Part shown: piece after piece, positions 1-6,655 of the stretch
How the letters are laid out: the number at the start of each line of letters is the position of its first letter
How positions within the stretch are numbered: the first letter of the stretch is position 1
Assembly (NCBI GenBank): GCA_946477505.1
Contig: CAMKYP010000217.1
Span: 1 to 6,709, forward strand
Reading direction: 5' to 3'
Source of the DNA: an uncultured Dechloromonas sp.
GTDB taxonomy: Bacteria > Pseudomonadota > Gammaproteobacteria > Burkholderiales > Rhodocyclaceae
DNA: 6,709 bases
Program-made: the position numbers and the translations under genes
The notes under the pieces: model-generated
What the model was told of the DNA's origin: nothing
Seen by the model: only the letters and a program-made list of their open reading frames with translations
The model's database searches: none

Positions 1-663
1 GGCCTCAATCGCATTAATACCGCTGTAGAGCGCCGGATGGTACTGATCGGTCTCGCCGCCGACAAAGCCGTAAAAGGTATCGAACCCCTGCCCCGTCGGC
101 CAGGTTGTGTAGGGACCCGCCGGATTCACTTCCCAAATCGCGGTCTGATGCCATTTGCCCCAGGCCGACGTGCTGTAACCCGAGTTCTTGAGCACGGTCG
201 CGACCGACGCGGCGGTATTGGGAATCGCCGACGTGTAGCCGTCGTAGCCGGTGGCGACCTCGGTAATGTGTCCCATATTGACGGCATGAGGATTGCGGCC
301 GGTGAGGATGGCGGCGCGTGATGGACTGCATATCGCGGTGGTATGAAAATCGTTGTAGGTCACACCACGGCTGGCCAGACGATCCAGCGCCGGTGCCGGT
401 ATCGGGCCGCCGAAGGTCGAGAGCGCGGCGAAACCCATATCGTCGATCAGGAAGATGACGACATTCGGCGCACCGGCAGGTGCCTGGGGAATCCTCACTT
501 TCCCGGGCCTGGATTCCTTGAAGGTTTTGCCGACGATTGCTTTCACCGATTCGGAAGGTTTGGGCAGATTGTCCAGAACCGCGTCTTGAGCGGCTACGGG
601 CAGGCTCATGGCCAGCAAACCGGCGAGAGCGACTCTCATGCCTGCGAAAAGGGGGGTTTTCAT
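1..663 (-). CDS. Exported type I arylsulfatase (sulfatase C), N-terminal part, runs off left edge
   Basis: Translating the minus strand from the ATG at 663 gives 221 open codons to the window edge; the C-terminal part and stop lie outside. The start is supported by AAGGAGA seven bases upstream. Residues 1-25 form a signal peptide (MKTP, hydrophobic run, VAA before QDA), so the enzyme should be periplasmic or secreted. Type I sulfatase landmarks follow: metal-binding Asp74-Asp75 in FLIDDMG, the formylglycine signature C112-S-P-S-R116 followed by AAILTGR, and Lys170 in AWGKWH. The family hydrolyses sulfate esters using a calcium ion and a formylglycine made from the Cys. It aligns without gaps to sulfatase A (2448-4850) over residues 45-200, about 60% identical by manual count, so the full protein may be of similar size (inference). 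Unlike A, its signature is canonical. It is the last gene visible in the minus-strand series, 66 bp after sulfatase B. The substrate cannot be told from sequence. Confidence 0.93.
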   Translation of the reverse strand, partial: MKTPLFAGMRVALAGLLAMSLPVAAQDAVLDNLPKPSESVKAIVGKTFKESRPGKVRIPQAPAGAPNVVIFLIDDMGFAALSTFGGPIPAPALDRLASRGVTYNDFHTTAICSPSRAAILTGRNPHAVNMGHITEVATGYDGYTSAIPNTAASVATVLKNSGYSTSAWGKWHQTAIWEVNPAGPYTTWPTGQGFDTFYGFVGGETDQYHPALYSGINAIEA

Positions 664-670
664 CAATGGG

Positions 671-677
671 TCTCCTT
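671..677 (-). promoter_or_regulatory. Shine-Dalgarno site of sulfatase C
   Basis: AAGGAGA on the minus strand lies seven bases before the ATG at 663. It fixes the start of this gene, which has no stop in the window. Confidence 0.75.
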
Positions 678-729
678 GATGTCGAGGGTGCCAGGTCAGT
701 AAGCGGCATTCAGAACTGAACGTAAGCAG

Positions 730-2286
730 TTATCGTTTTGGACTCGATTGGTAGAGCTGTTCCATCATCCGCTCAAGATTGAAGGAGCCGGGACGCTGGC
801 GTGGGGGATAGCTGACGAAGGTGCTCAGATACTTGCCCACCACATCTCCCATCGACAGTTTGATGAAGGCACGCTCCTTCGACCACAGGAAGTAGCCGAC
901 GGCGTCGTCCTGCGCACGCTCGAAGGGGTCGCTGCGAAGGTTGACCAGTTGCACTTCGCGCAGATTCGTAAAGGGATTGATCCAGACATTGGAACCCTGG
1001 GCATCCTGGCGCAGCATGGTCAGCTTGTAGTTGCCCACGCGAACCGCCGCCAGCCCACCTTCATCGTTCCAGTAAAAGAACTCGTTGCGCGGCCATTTCG
1101 CCTCGCCCTTCAGAGCGGGCATCAGGTTGTAGCCGTCGAGATGAACCTTGAAGGTCTTGTCGCCCGCCTTGTGCCCGTTCAGCAGCTTTTCCTTGATTTT
1201 TCCGTCACCAGCGGCGGCCATGAAGGTGGGCAGGAAGTCCTCCAGGCTCGCAATGTCGTTGATGATCGTTCCGGGTTCGATGACCCCCGGCCAACGCATC
1301 AGGGCCGGCGAACGGTAGCCGCCTTCCCACTGCGTGCTCTTCTGCCCCCGGAACATCGTGGTACTGCCATCCGGCCAAGTGTATGCTTCCGCGCCGTTAT
1401 CGGACACATAGACGACAATCGTGTTTTCTTCCTGCCCATTCTCCTTCAGACGAGCGAGCAGCCGGCCGATCAGGGCATCGTGCTCCACCATGCCATCCGC
1501 GAAGATACCCAGGCCGGTCTTGTCTTTCGCAGCAGGGCTCAGACGTGTATACAGGTGCATGCGCGTCGTGTTGTAGTACATGAAGAACGGCGCCCCGTCT
1601 TGCTTCCGCTGGTCCAGATAGGCGATGGCCATGTCGAGCAATTCGTTGTCGAAGGTCTCCATGTGCTTTTTCGTCAGCGGACCCAAATCCTCGATCTTGC
1701 CGCCGGTGACGCTGCGGATGATGCCCCGGGAGCCGTATTTCTTGCGGAATTCCGGGTTCTTGGGGAATTCCGGATGCTCGATGTCCTCCATCCCGTCAAG
1801 GTGGTAGAGGATGCCGTAGAACTCGTCGAAACCGTGGTTCGTGGGCAGCATGTCGTCACGGTCGCCGAGATGGTTCTTGCCCAGCTGGATCGTGCGGTAG
1901 CCCAGCGGCTTGAGTAGTTCGGCGATGGTTGGGTCTTCTTTTCTGATGCCTTCCGGTGCGCGGGGTACGCCCACCTTGAGCAGACCGGTACGGATCGGCG
2001 CCTGCCCGGTGACAAAGGCCGACCGGCCGGCGGTGCAACTCTGTTGGGCGTAAAAATCAGTGAACAGGGCACCGCCCTTGGCCAGGCTGTCGATATTGGG
2101 CGTCCTGTAGCCCATCCGGCCCATGTTATAGGCGCTGAGATTGAAGTCGCCAACATCGTCGGACATGATGACTAGAATGTTCGGCTTGGAAGCTTGCCTG
2201 GAAGCCGGCGCATCTGCGGCCAAAACGGGAGCGCTGCCCCAGAGAAGCAGCGTAAGTAGCAGACTGCCAACAACCTTTCGCATCAT
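730..2286 (-). CDS. Exported type I sulfatase, CTAGR subgroup (sulfatase B)
   Basis: A complete 518-residue sulfatase. A signal peptide occupies about residues 1-23 (MMRKVVGS, Leu-rich core, VLA before ADAP), which predicts export. The alkaline-phosphatase/sulfatase fold is recognised from Asp43-Asp44 (IMSDDVGD), the formylglycine site C84-T-A-G-R88 inside QQSCTAGRSAFVTGQ, Lys137 (LGKNH), His244 (TRMHLY), Asp296-Asn297 (VSDNG) and Lys316 (RGQKSTQWEGG). CTAGR fits the CX(P/A)XR consensus for Cys-to-formylglycine conversion, so the enzyme should be active if a maturase exists in the cell. Calcium-dependent hydrolysis of a sulfate ester is the family reaction; the substrate is unknown. The protein is clearly diverged from sulfatases A and C (different signature context, no TGRN motif), so it is not a recent duplicate of them. 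Two ATGs sit in tandem at 2286 and 2283; AAGGAGA lies five or eight bases upstream respectively, so the second may be used. It lies 161 bp after sulfatase A and 66 bp before sulfatase C, same strand, probably co-transcribed. Confidence 0.95.
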   Translation of the reverse strand: MMRKVVGSLLLTLLLWGSAPVLAADAPASRQASKPNILVIMSDDVGDFNLSAYNMGRMGYRTPNIDSLAKGGALFTDFYAQQSCTAGRSAFVTGQAPIRTGLLKVGVPRAPEGIRKEDPTIAELLKPLGYRTIQLGKNHLGDRDDMLPTNHGFDEFYGILYHLDGMEDIEHPEFPKNPEFRKKYGSRGIIRSVTGGKIEDLGPLTKKHMETFDNELLDMAIAYLDQRKQDGAPFFMYYNTTRMHLYTRLSPAAKDKTGLGIFADGMVEHDALIGRLLARLKENGQEENTIVVYVSDNGAEAYTWPDGSTTMFRGQKSTQWEGGYRSPALMRWPGVIEPGTIINDIASLEDFLPTFMAAAGDGKIKEKLLNGHKAGDKTFKVHLDGYNLMPALKGEAKWPRNEFFYWNDEGGLAAVRVGNYKLTMLRQDAQGSNVWINPFTNLREVQLVNLRSDPFERAQDDAVGYFLWSKERAFIKLSMGDVVGKYLSTFVSYPPRQRPGSFNLERMMEQLYQSSPKR

Positions 2287-2291
2287 TATTT

Positions 2292-2298
2292 TCTCCTT
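2292..2298 (-). promoter_or_regulatory. Shine-Dalgarno site of sulfatase B
   Basis: AAGGAGA on the minus strand lies five bases before the first ATG (2286) and eight before the second (2283). The spacing slightly favours the second. Confidence 0.65.
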
Positions 2299-2307
2299 GA
2301 AGCAAAT

Positions 2308-2403
2308 TCAGAACGGAACCATGGCGGCAAAGGTGAAGGCATTGCCTGCCATGCGATTCTTGCTGGCGACCGAGGGCGTCCAACGCAACGAGAGGTCGAG
2401 CGG
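2308..2403 (-). pseudogene. Possible 3' remnant of an outer-membrane protein gene
   Basis: In the gap between sulfatases A and B, the minus strand reads 31 codons after an in-frame TAG (2404-2406) to a TGA at 2308-2310. The peptide begins PLDLSLRW and ends NAFTFAAMVPF. It has no start codon near its beginning. Alternating hydrophobic residues and a terminal Phe are what the last strand of an outer-membrane barrel looks like, so I read it as the tail of a lost barrel gene. This is an inference from composition; I do not recognise a specific family, and a chance open frame is possible at this length. Confidence 0.3.
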
Positions 2404-2447
2404 CTATGCGCGGACACGGACGGCGGGAGGCTGGGGGAAGCGGGCCA

Positions 2448-4850
2448 TCATTTCAAAGGCTGCGTCGGAGACGTCTCTATCGTCACCTCTACAATCTTGC
2501 CAGTGAAGGCGAAGGGTGCCCGGTGCCGATAAGCTGCGCTGACGGATGCGCCCAAATCGGCCCCGATATCCATTGTCTCGGTCGCGGAGAAAGTGCCCGG
2601 CGCTACGTTCACGATCATGCCCTTGCCGACGGGCACACCGTTCACGAACAACTCCGCGGTGCCCCCGGTCGACTCGGCCAGTTGCTTGAACGGCAATTGC
2701 TCGTAGCGCATCGCGACTTCAACATTCCCCTCGGGCAGTTGCCCTTTGGACTCGACACGATAGGTAGATCGGCCGAAGAAATTGAAGTCGTAGTTCAATT
2801 TGCCGTCCTTGACGTAGAGCGAATAGCCCGCGGAACTGCCGCCGTGGGCTACGATGACACCCTCGGCCCCGCCGCGCGGAATATTGATCTTGGCTGTGAT
2901 TTTGTGAGATCTCTGATAGATCAACGGGGCGTTGGACTCGGGAATCCGCACTGTTCCTGGCAGATAGCGGAACTTGGTGCGGCCGGCGATATTCGACGGA
3001 CGAGGGGTCAGGAAGCGCTCGGCAAAACGGTCGTCCAGAGGAAATACCGAGAACTTTTCGGCCTCTTGATCGAACGCAATCTTCAATTCCGTCAGCTTCT
3101 CCGGATTGACAGTCGCCAGATCTTCAAATTGCGAGAAGTCTTTGTCGAGGTTGTATAGGCTCCACGCGTTATCTTTGAAGCCGACAGAGCCGGTCAACAA
3201 CCATGGCACACCATGGAACGAGGCCGCGTACCAACCATCTTTGTAAATCCCTCGGTGTCCGCCGGTTTCGAAATATTGCACGGTGCGCTTCCCGGGAGCC
3301 TGCGGATCGCTGAAGGTGTATTGCATAGGGATGCCGGCCATGGGCATCTGTGCGATTCCGTCGACCGCGGTGGGGGCCGGGATGTTAGCGGCTGCCAAGA
3401 TGGTTGGCCCAACGTCCACCACATGATGGAACTGCGTGCGAAGGCCGCCACGATCCCCGATTTTTGCGGGCCAGGAAATCACAAGGCCATTGCGGGTGCC
3501 GCCAAAATGGGAAGGCACGCGCTTCATCCATTGAAACGGCGAGGCACCGGCCCAAGCCCAACCGACCGGGTAGTGGTTCTCGTGCAACGGCCCACCAAGT
3601 TCGTCGATCTTGGCAATCTGTCTCGCGACGGTATCCGGAATCCCGCTTTGAGTCATCATGTTGTTGAGCGTGCCGGTGATGCTGCCTTCAGCACTGGGGC
3701 CGTTGTCCCCCGCAATGTAAATGATCATCGTATTGTCGGCCCGCGGGCTACGATTCACTGCCTCGAGCAAACGTCCGATCTCAAAATCCGCGTAGGCGAG
3801 GTATCCGGCAAAGACCTCCTGGTGCCGCGCATAGAGCCGCTTGGCATCGGGACTCAAGGAATCCCACGCCTCGATTTCCTTGGGCCTGGGCGTCAGGCGA
3901 GTGTTCGCGGGGATGACCCCGAGCCGCTTCTGCCGCGCGAAGGTCTCCTCGCGAACCTTGTCCCAGCCCTGATCGAATTTGCCCCGGAACCTGTCAATCC
4001 ATTCCTTGGGCGCATGAAGCGGCGCGTGCACCGCGCCCGGAGCGAAATAGATGAAATAAGGCTTGTCCGGATTGACTGCCTTTTGCTGGTCCATCCAGCG
4101 GATCGCGTCATCGACCAAGTCGCCGGTGAGTTGATAGCCTTGCTCTGCGGTCTTGGGTGGCTCCACCGCCACAGTATTGCGGAAGAGTTGGGGTTCCCAC
4201 TGGCTGGTTTCGCCGTTCTGGAAACCGTAGAAATACTCGAAGCCCATCCCTGTAGGCCAGCGGTCAAACGGACCGACGGCGCTGACCTCCCAAGGGGGAG
4301 TGTTATGCCACTTTCCCCACATGGCCGTGTTGTAGCCATTTTCCTTGAGCACCCGCGCAACGGTTGCCGCGGACCGTGGCATGATGCTGTTGTAGCCCGG
4401 ATAGCCGGTGGCCAAGTCCGTGATAGTCCCGGAGGCAACCTGGTGATGGTTGCGACCGGTCAGCAAAGCTGCCCGGGTGGAAGAACAAATGGCGGTTGTG
4501 TGAAACTGGTTGTAGCGAAGACCCTCCGCGGCGAGCCGATCGAGGGCTGGCGTCGGAACAGGGCCACCAAAAGTGCCGGGCTGGCCGAAGCCCAGGTCAT
4601 CGAGCAGGATCACAACGACGTTGGGCGCAGCCGCGGGGGCCTTCACCTGCGTTGGGTAGTCTGGCGTCGAATCTTCGAAGGTCTTGCCGATCTTGCCTGT
4701 GAACGGCGCGTCCGGAATCGGCAGCACCGATCGGTCGATCACTCCTGGTGTAGGCGCTGACAGGCTAGCGGCCTGAGCATGCGACGGTGTGTTGAATGCC
4801 ACGGCGCAAAGCAAGGCTGTTGCCAGAATCCTGAAGGAGAAACGCGTCAT
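2448..4850 (-). CDS. Exported large arylsulfatase with C-terminal beta-sandwich (sulfatase A), variant CSSTR motif
   Basis: An 800-residue protein from the ATG at 4850. The frame is open 14 codons further up to 4892, but AAAGGGAG lies eight bases before 4850 and a signal peptide (residues 1 to about 25, MTRFSF, SHAQA) follows directly, so I choose 4850. The catalytic domain covers about residues 72-530: metal-binding Asp84-Asp85 (LLDDLG), active-site C122-S-S-T-R126 then AALLTGRNHH, Lys180 (MWGKWH), His275 (GAVHAP), Asp382-Asn383 (AGDNG) and Lys443 (WMKRVPSHFGG). All catalytic residues seem present. The signature is odd: the third position is Ser where Pro or Ala is expected, which may affect formylglycine formation. 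Residues about 640-800 (for example SAGYSLYVKDGKL, ELFVNGVPVG, FTGKIVEVTIE) form a LamG-like beta-sandwich typical of the large bacterial arylsulfatases of about 780-800 residues. It should act in the periplasm or outside on a sulfate ester of unknown identity. It is the first sulfatase after the barrel gene and is a paralogue of sulfatase C. Confidence 0.95.
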   Translation of the reverse strand: MTRFSFRILATALLCAVAFNTPSHAQAASLSAPTPGVIDRSVLPIPDAPFTGKIGKTFEDSTPDYPTQVKAPAAAPNVVVILLDDLGFGQPGTFGGPVPTPALDRLAAEGLRYNQFHTTAICSSTRAALLTGRNHHQVASGTITDLATGYPGYNSIMPRSAATVARVLKENGYNTAMWGKWHNTPPWEVSAVGPFDRWPTGMGFEYFYGFQNGETSQWEPQLFRNTVAVEPPKTAEQGYQLTGDLVDDAIRWMDQQKAVNPDKPYFIYFAPGAVHAPLHAPKEWIDRFRGKFDQGWDKVREETFARQKRLGVIPANTRLTPRPKEIEAWDSLSPDAKRLYARHQEVFAGYLAYADFEIGRLLEAVNRSPRADNTMIIYIAGDNGPSAEGSITGTLNNMMTQSGIPDTVARQIAKIDELGGPLHENHYPVGWAWAGASPFQWMKRVPSHFGGTRNGLVISWPAKIGDRGGLRTQFHHVVDVGPTILAAANIPAPTAVDGIAQMPMAGIPMQYTFSDPQAPGKRTVQYFETGGHRGIYKDGWYAASFHGVPWLLTGSVGFKDNAWSLYNLDKDFSQFEDLATVNPEKLTELKIAFDQEAEKFSVFPLDDRFAERFLTPRPSNIAGRTKFRYLPGTVRIPESNAPLIYQRSHKITAKINIPRGGAEGVIVAHGGSSAGYSLYVKDGKLNYDFNFFGRSTYRVESKGQLPEGNVEVAMRYEQLPFKQLAESTGGTAELFVNGVPVGKGMIVNVAPGTFSATETMDIGADLGASVSAAYRHRAPFAFTGKIVEVTIETSPTQPLK

Positions 4851-4858
4851 ATAGTCAA

Positions 4859-4866
4859 CTCCCTTT
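4859..4866 (-). promoter_or_regulatory. Shine-Dalgarno site deciding the start of sulfatase A
   Basis: AAAGGGAG on the minus strand lies eight bases before the ATG at 4850. It favours that start over the in-frame ATG at 4892, whose extra 14 residues would precede the signal peptide. Confidence 0.75.
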
Positions 4867-4901
4867 GAGTACAGCTTTGTCGCCGACGGCACCAGCCCAA
4901 C

Positions 4902-5144
4902 CTACTTCAGGTCGATGCGGACGCTATTGAGCCAGCCTTTGAACGCGTTGCCACCCACACGTAGTCCTCCGATACGGGGGTACCACGGTCCATTCCGGCC
5001 AGTATGGTCTTTAGGTGGGGTAAGCGCCGTAGAGAGCGGAATGTTGTATTCATTGAGCACCTCATTTTTCTCTATTGAGAAACCATTCAAATAGCGGGGT
5101 GTTGTCTCTGATAGGGAAGCCTTCAAAATCCAATAACCTTGCAA
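4902..5144 (-). pseudogene. 80-codon ORF without ATG, LamG-like C-terminal remnant
   Basis: The minus strand is open from a TAG just upstream (inside the barrel gene) to a TAG at 4902. There is no ATG; the earliest useful start is a TTG at 5144, which overlaps the barrel stop by 22 bases and has only a poor ribosome site. The first residues are read out of frame from the barrel gene, so the genuine part is probably the section after about codon 15. The end of the peptide (YPRIGGLRVGG, then NAFKGWLNSVRIDLK) has the pattern of the last strands of a LamG/concanavalin-type sandwich, and its closing part recalls the end of sulfatase A (FTGKIVEVTIE). I infer the 3' end of a lost gene, perhaps another sulfatase or sugar-binding protein. 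A translationally coupled small protein is the alternative. The stop lies 51 bp before the sulfatase A start. Confidence 0.4.
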
Positions 5145-5914
5145 CCAAGTTCCAATCCCCAGTTGGCGGGCCTATTGGCACCGGCAAATACGGTAGGCTT
5201 CACAAACACGATCTGATTGCCACCGAATGCCTTGCCAATCACGCGGCCAAAGGTCACAGACAAGGCACCGTAGGTCCGCTTGTTCTCCCAATCACGAACA
5301 ATATTGGGGTCGAAGGTAATCAGATTGCGCCGATCGGCCATCTTGGGAACATAGTAAAAGTCCATCGTCGTACGGCTGACATCGGCGCGTCGATGTTGCC
5401 CTGAAAGGCTCGCCTCATGGACCAGTGCAGGTGCGAAGATGGCACCATCCGAAAGGAACCAGGCCTTGATAAAAGTTCCTTTGAAAACATTCTTGCCAGT
5501 ACCTAGCTCGCGACGTTCAGCCGTATCGAGATAAAACTCCCCCTTTGCGACATAACCACCTTCTCGCGTCAAGCCAAAAACGTGTGTAAGGCCCACCATG
5601 ACGTCACCCAATGCATAATTGTTATTCCCGAGGACATCAACAGAAGAGATCGGCACTTCAAAACTCAATGCGTAATTCTGGCGTGGCCCGACAGGCGCGA
5701 TGTATTTCAATCGCAAAATGCCGCTACTGAATCCATCCCGCAAAGCCATGTGCTCGTAACGGGCAACGACTGTGTTCGAAACACGCGTGGGGTCTGTACC
5801 GATGTCTGTTTCAGCTTTTCGGTCTGAGGCTTGAGATGACGCGGAAAGAAATACCGCTGCTAGCGTTATGAGACTTGTCGCAGCATTTGCAGATTGGTTT
5901 TTCAAGCAACGCAT
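5123..5914 (-). CDS. Outer-membrane beta-barrel protein, transporter-like
   Basis: A 263-residue protein. I place the start at 5914 rather than at the upstream in-frame ATG (6010) because a good signal peptide follows it directly (MRCLKNQS, hydrophobic segment, SSQA before SDRK) and GAGGG lies within about ten bases upstream. The mature part is a series of alternating amphipathic strands separated by turns (for example GILRLKYIAPVG, YALSFEVPI, GDVMVGLTHVFG, KGEFYLD, TYGALSVTFGRVIGK, QIVFVKPTVFAG) and ends in Phe (GLELGCKVIGF), as expected for an outer-membrane barrel recognised by the BAM machinery. The last third, with a GxxxGK turn, then a predicted strand, an NRPANWGLEL stretch and a final strand, resembles the small barrels annotated as transporter or 'neuromedin U'-like proteins. 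These are thought to carry small molecules; no substrate is established here. Its place directly upstream of the sulfatases suggests a pore for sulfated compounds or their products (inference). Base composition is visibly less GC-rich than the sulfatases. Confidence 0.8.
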   Translation of the reverse strand: MRCLKNQSANAATSLITLAAVFLSASSQASDRKAETDIGTDPTRVSNTVVARYEHMALRDGFSSGILRLKYIAPVGPRQNYALSFEVPISSVDVLGNNNYALGDVMVGLTHVFGLTREGGYVAKGEFYLDTAERRELGTGKNVFKGTFIKAWFLSDGAIFAPALVHEASLSGQHRRADVSRTTMDFYYVPKMADRRNLITFDPNIVRDWENKRTYGALSVTFGRVIGKAFGGNQIVFVKPTVFAGANRPANWGLELGCKVIGF

Positions 5915-5941
5915 CCCAGCCACCCTCAACTCCGCTCTCTG

Positions 5942-5961
5942 GCGCCAACAATTGCGCCAAC
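5942..5961. repeat. Short direct repeat upstream of the barrel gene
   Basis: GCGCCAAC occurs twice (5942-5949 and 5954-5961) separated by AATT, a period of 12 bases, about 30-45 bases before the barrel start. The centre CAATTG is palindromic. The position fits a regulator or promoter site for the minus-strand genes. On the minus strand, TTGGCGCAATTGTTGG (5960-5945) is a partial match to a sigma-54 promoter, with GG at the -24 position but GG rather than GC at -12. Confidence 0.4.
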
Positions 5962-6020
5962 TGAATGCTAGCGAACCTGAATGGGCGGGAACAATTACCC
6001 CCGGGTGCAAAACCCTCGAA

Positions 6021-6655
6021 TTAACGTGACATTACCGACAAACGCAATTCGACCATGGCACCACCTTCCGGGTGGCAAAGGAAGGTGAGAGAGCCTCCAT
6101 GTTGCTGGGCAATACCTTTTGCGATTGAGAGGCCAAGTCCAAGCCCGTTGTCCTTGGTTGACACAAAAGGCTTCCCAGGGTCGTTCAGGATCGCCTCGGA
6201 AAAACCTGGGCCATAATCCCGAATCCGGACGATCGACAGGCTTTCTTCCTCGCTACTCTCGATTTCGATGATACGGTTTGCTGAAGAAATCGAAGCATCA
6301 ATGGCATTGCGTAGCAAGTTGAAGATGATCTGCGATAGTTGAATGCTGTCACCAAGAACCCAGACGGGATGATCCGCCAACTTGAGTTTCAGTTTTGTTT
6401 GACTGCCTCGTATTTCAGCGTCGAGCAATTCGCAGGTTTCGCTCACCACCTCATTCATGTTGAGAGTTTGCATACGTTGTGGCAAAGGTCGTATGTAGTT
6501 ACGTATGCGCTCGATGATCCCCGCAGCTCGCTTTGCGCTTTGCTCAATCTTTGAGAACAGCTCATTCAGCTTCTTGTCATGTGACAAACGAGTAATTTCC
6601 ATACCCAATTGTGAATATGACTTGATGACATTCAAGGGCTGGCTGACTTCATGTC
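6021..6655 (-). pseudogene. Sensor histidine kinase, 5' part removed by an IS insertion
   Basis: The minus strand encodes the transmitter half of a histidine kinase. Counting from the first native codon, the H-box reads HEVSQPLNVIKSY, so His1 (6651-6653) is the phospho-acceptor. Helices of the dimerisation domain follow to about residue 58. The ATPase domain carries the N-box (QIIFNLLRNAIDA, Asn112 and Asn116), G1 (DYGPGF), F-box (KPFVSTKDNG) and G2 (GLGLGLSIA), then the stop at 6021. HExxQPL H-boxes are typical of the NtrB/DctB/FixL-like kinases. Upstream of His1 the frame runs only six codons into IS sequence before a TAA at 6669-6671. The sensor domain is therefore missing, and translation from the internal TTG at 6635 would lack the catalytic His, so the copy should be inactive. 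The stop is 106 bp before the barrel gene; the intact kinase may once have controlled that cluster (inference). No response regulator is in the window. Confidence 0.85.

Noticed and set aside
14..709. Minus-strand open frame of 231 codons over sulfatase C
   Set aside because: Same strand but the wrong frame: the product is Arg/Ser-rich low-complexity protein, while the overlapping frame from 663 has a signal peptide and sulfatase motifs.
748..1917. Long plus-strand open frame (389 codons) opposite sulfatase B
   Set aside because: It lies entirely antisense to a gene with full catalytic motifs; its translation shows no domain, signal or sensible start. Long antisense frames are expected in GC-rich genes.
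3213..4760. Long plus-strand open frame (515 codons) opposite sulfatase A
   Set aside because: Antisense to the catalytic core of sulfatase A, rich in Arg, Gly and Val with no recognisable motif; a shadow of the real gene.
4851..4892. Upstream start for sulfatase A at 4892
   Set aside because: The added 14 residues would precede the signal peptide, and the good ribosome site points to 4850.
5915..6010. Upstream start for the barrel gene at 6010
   Set aside because: The added 32 residues (Trp- and Arg-containing, no membrane segment) would bury the signal peptide. This stretch is better read as the 5' region.
5996..6020. Possible terminator after the kinase gene
   Set aside because: G-rich and C-rich runs (GGGAACAATTACCC) pair over only three bases and no T-run follows on the minus strand.
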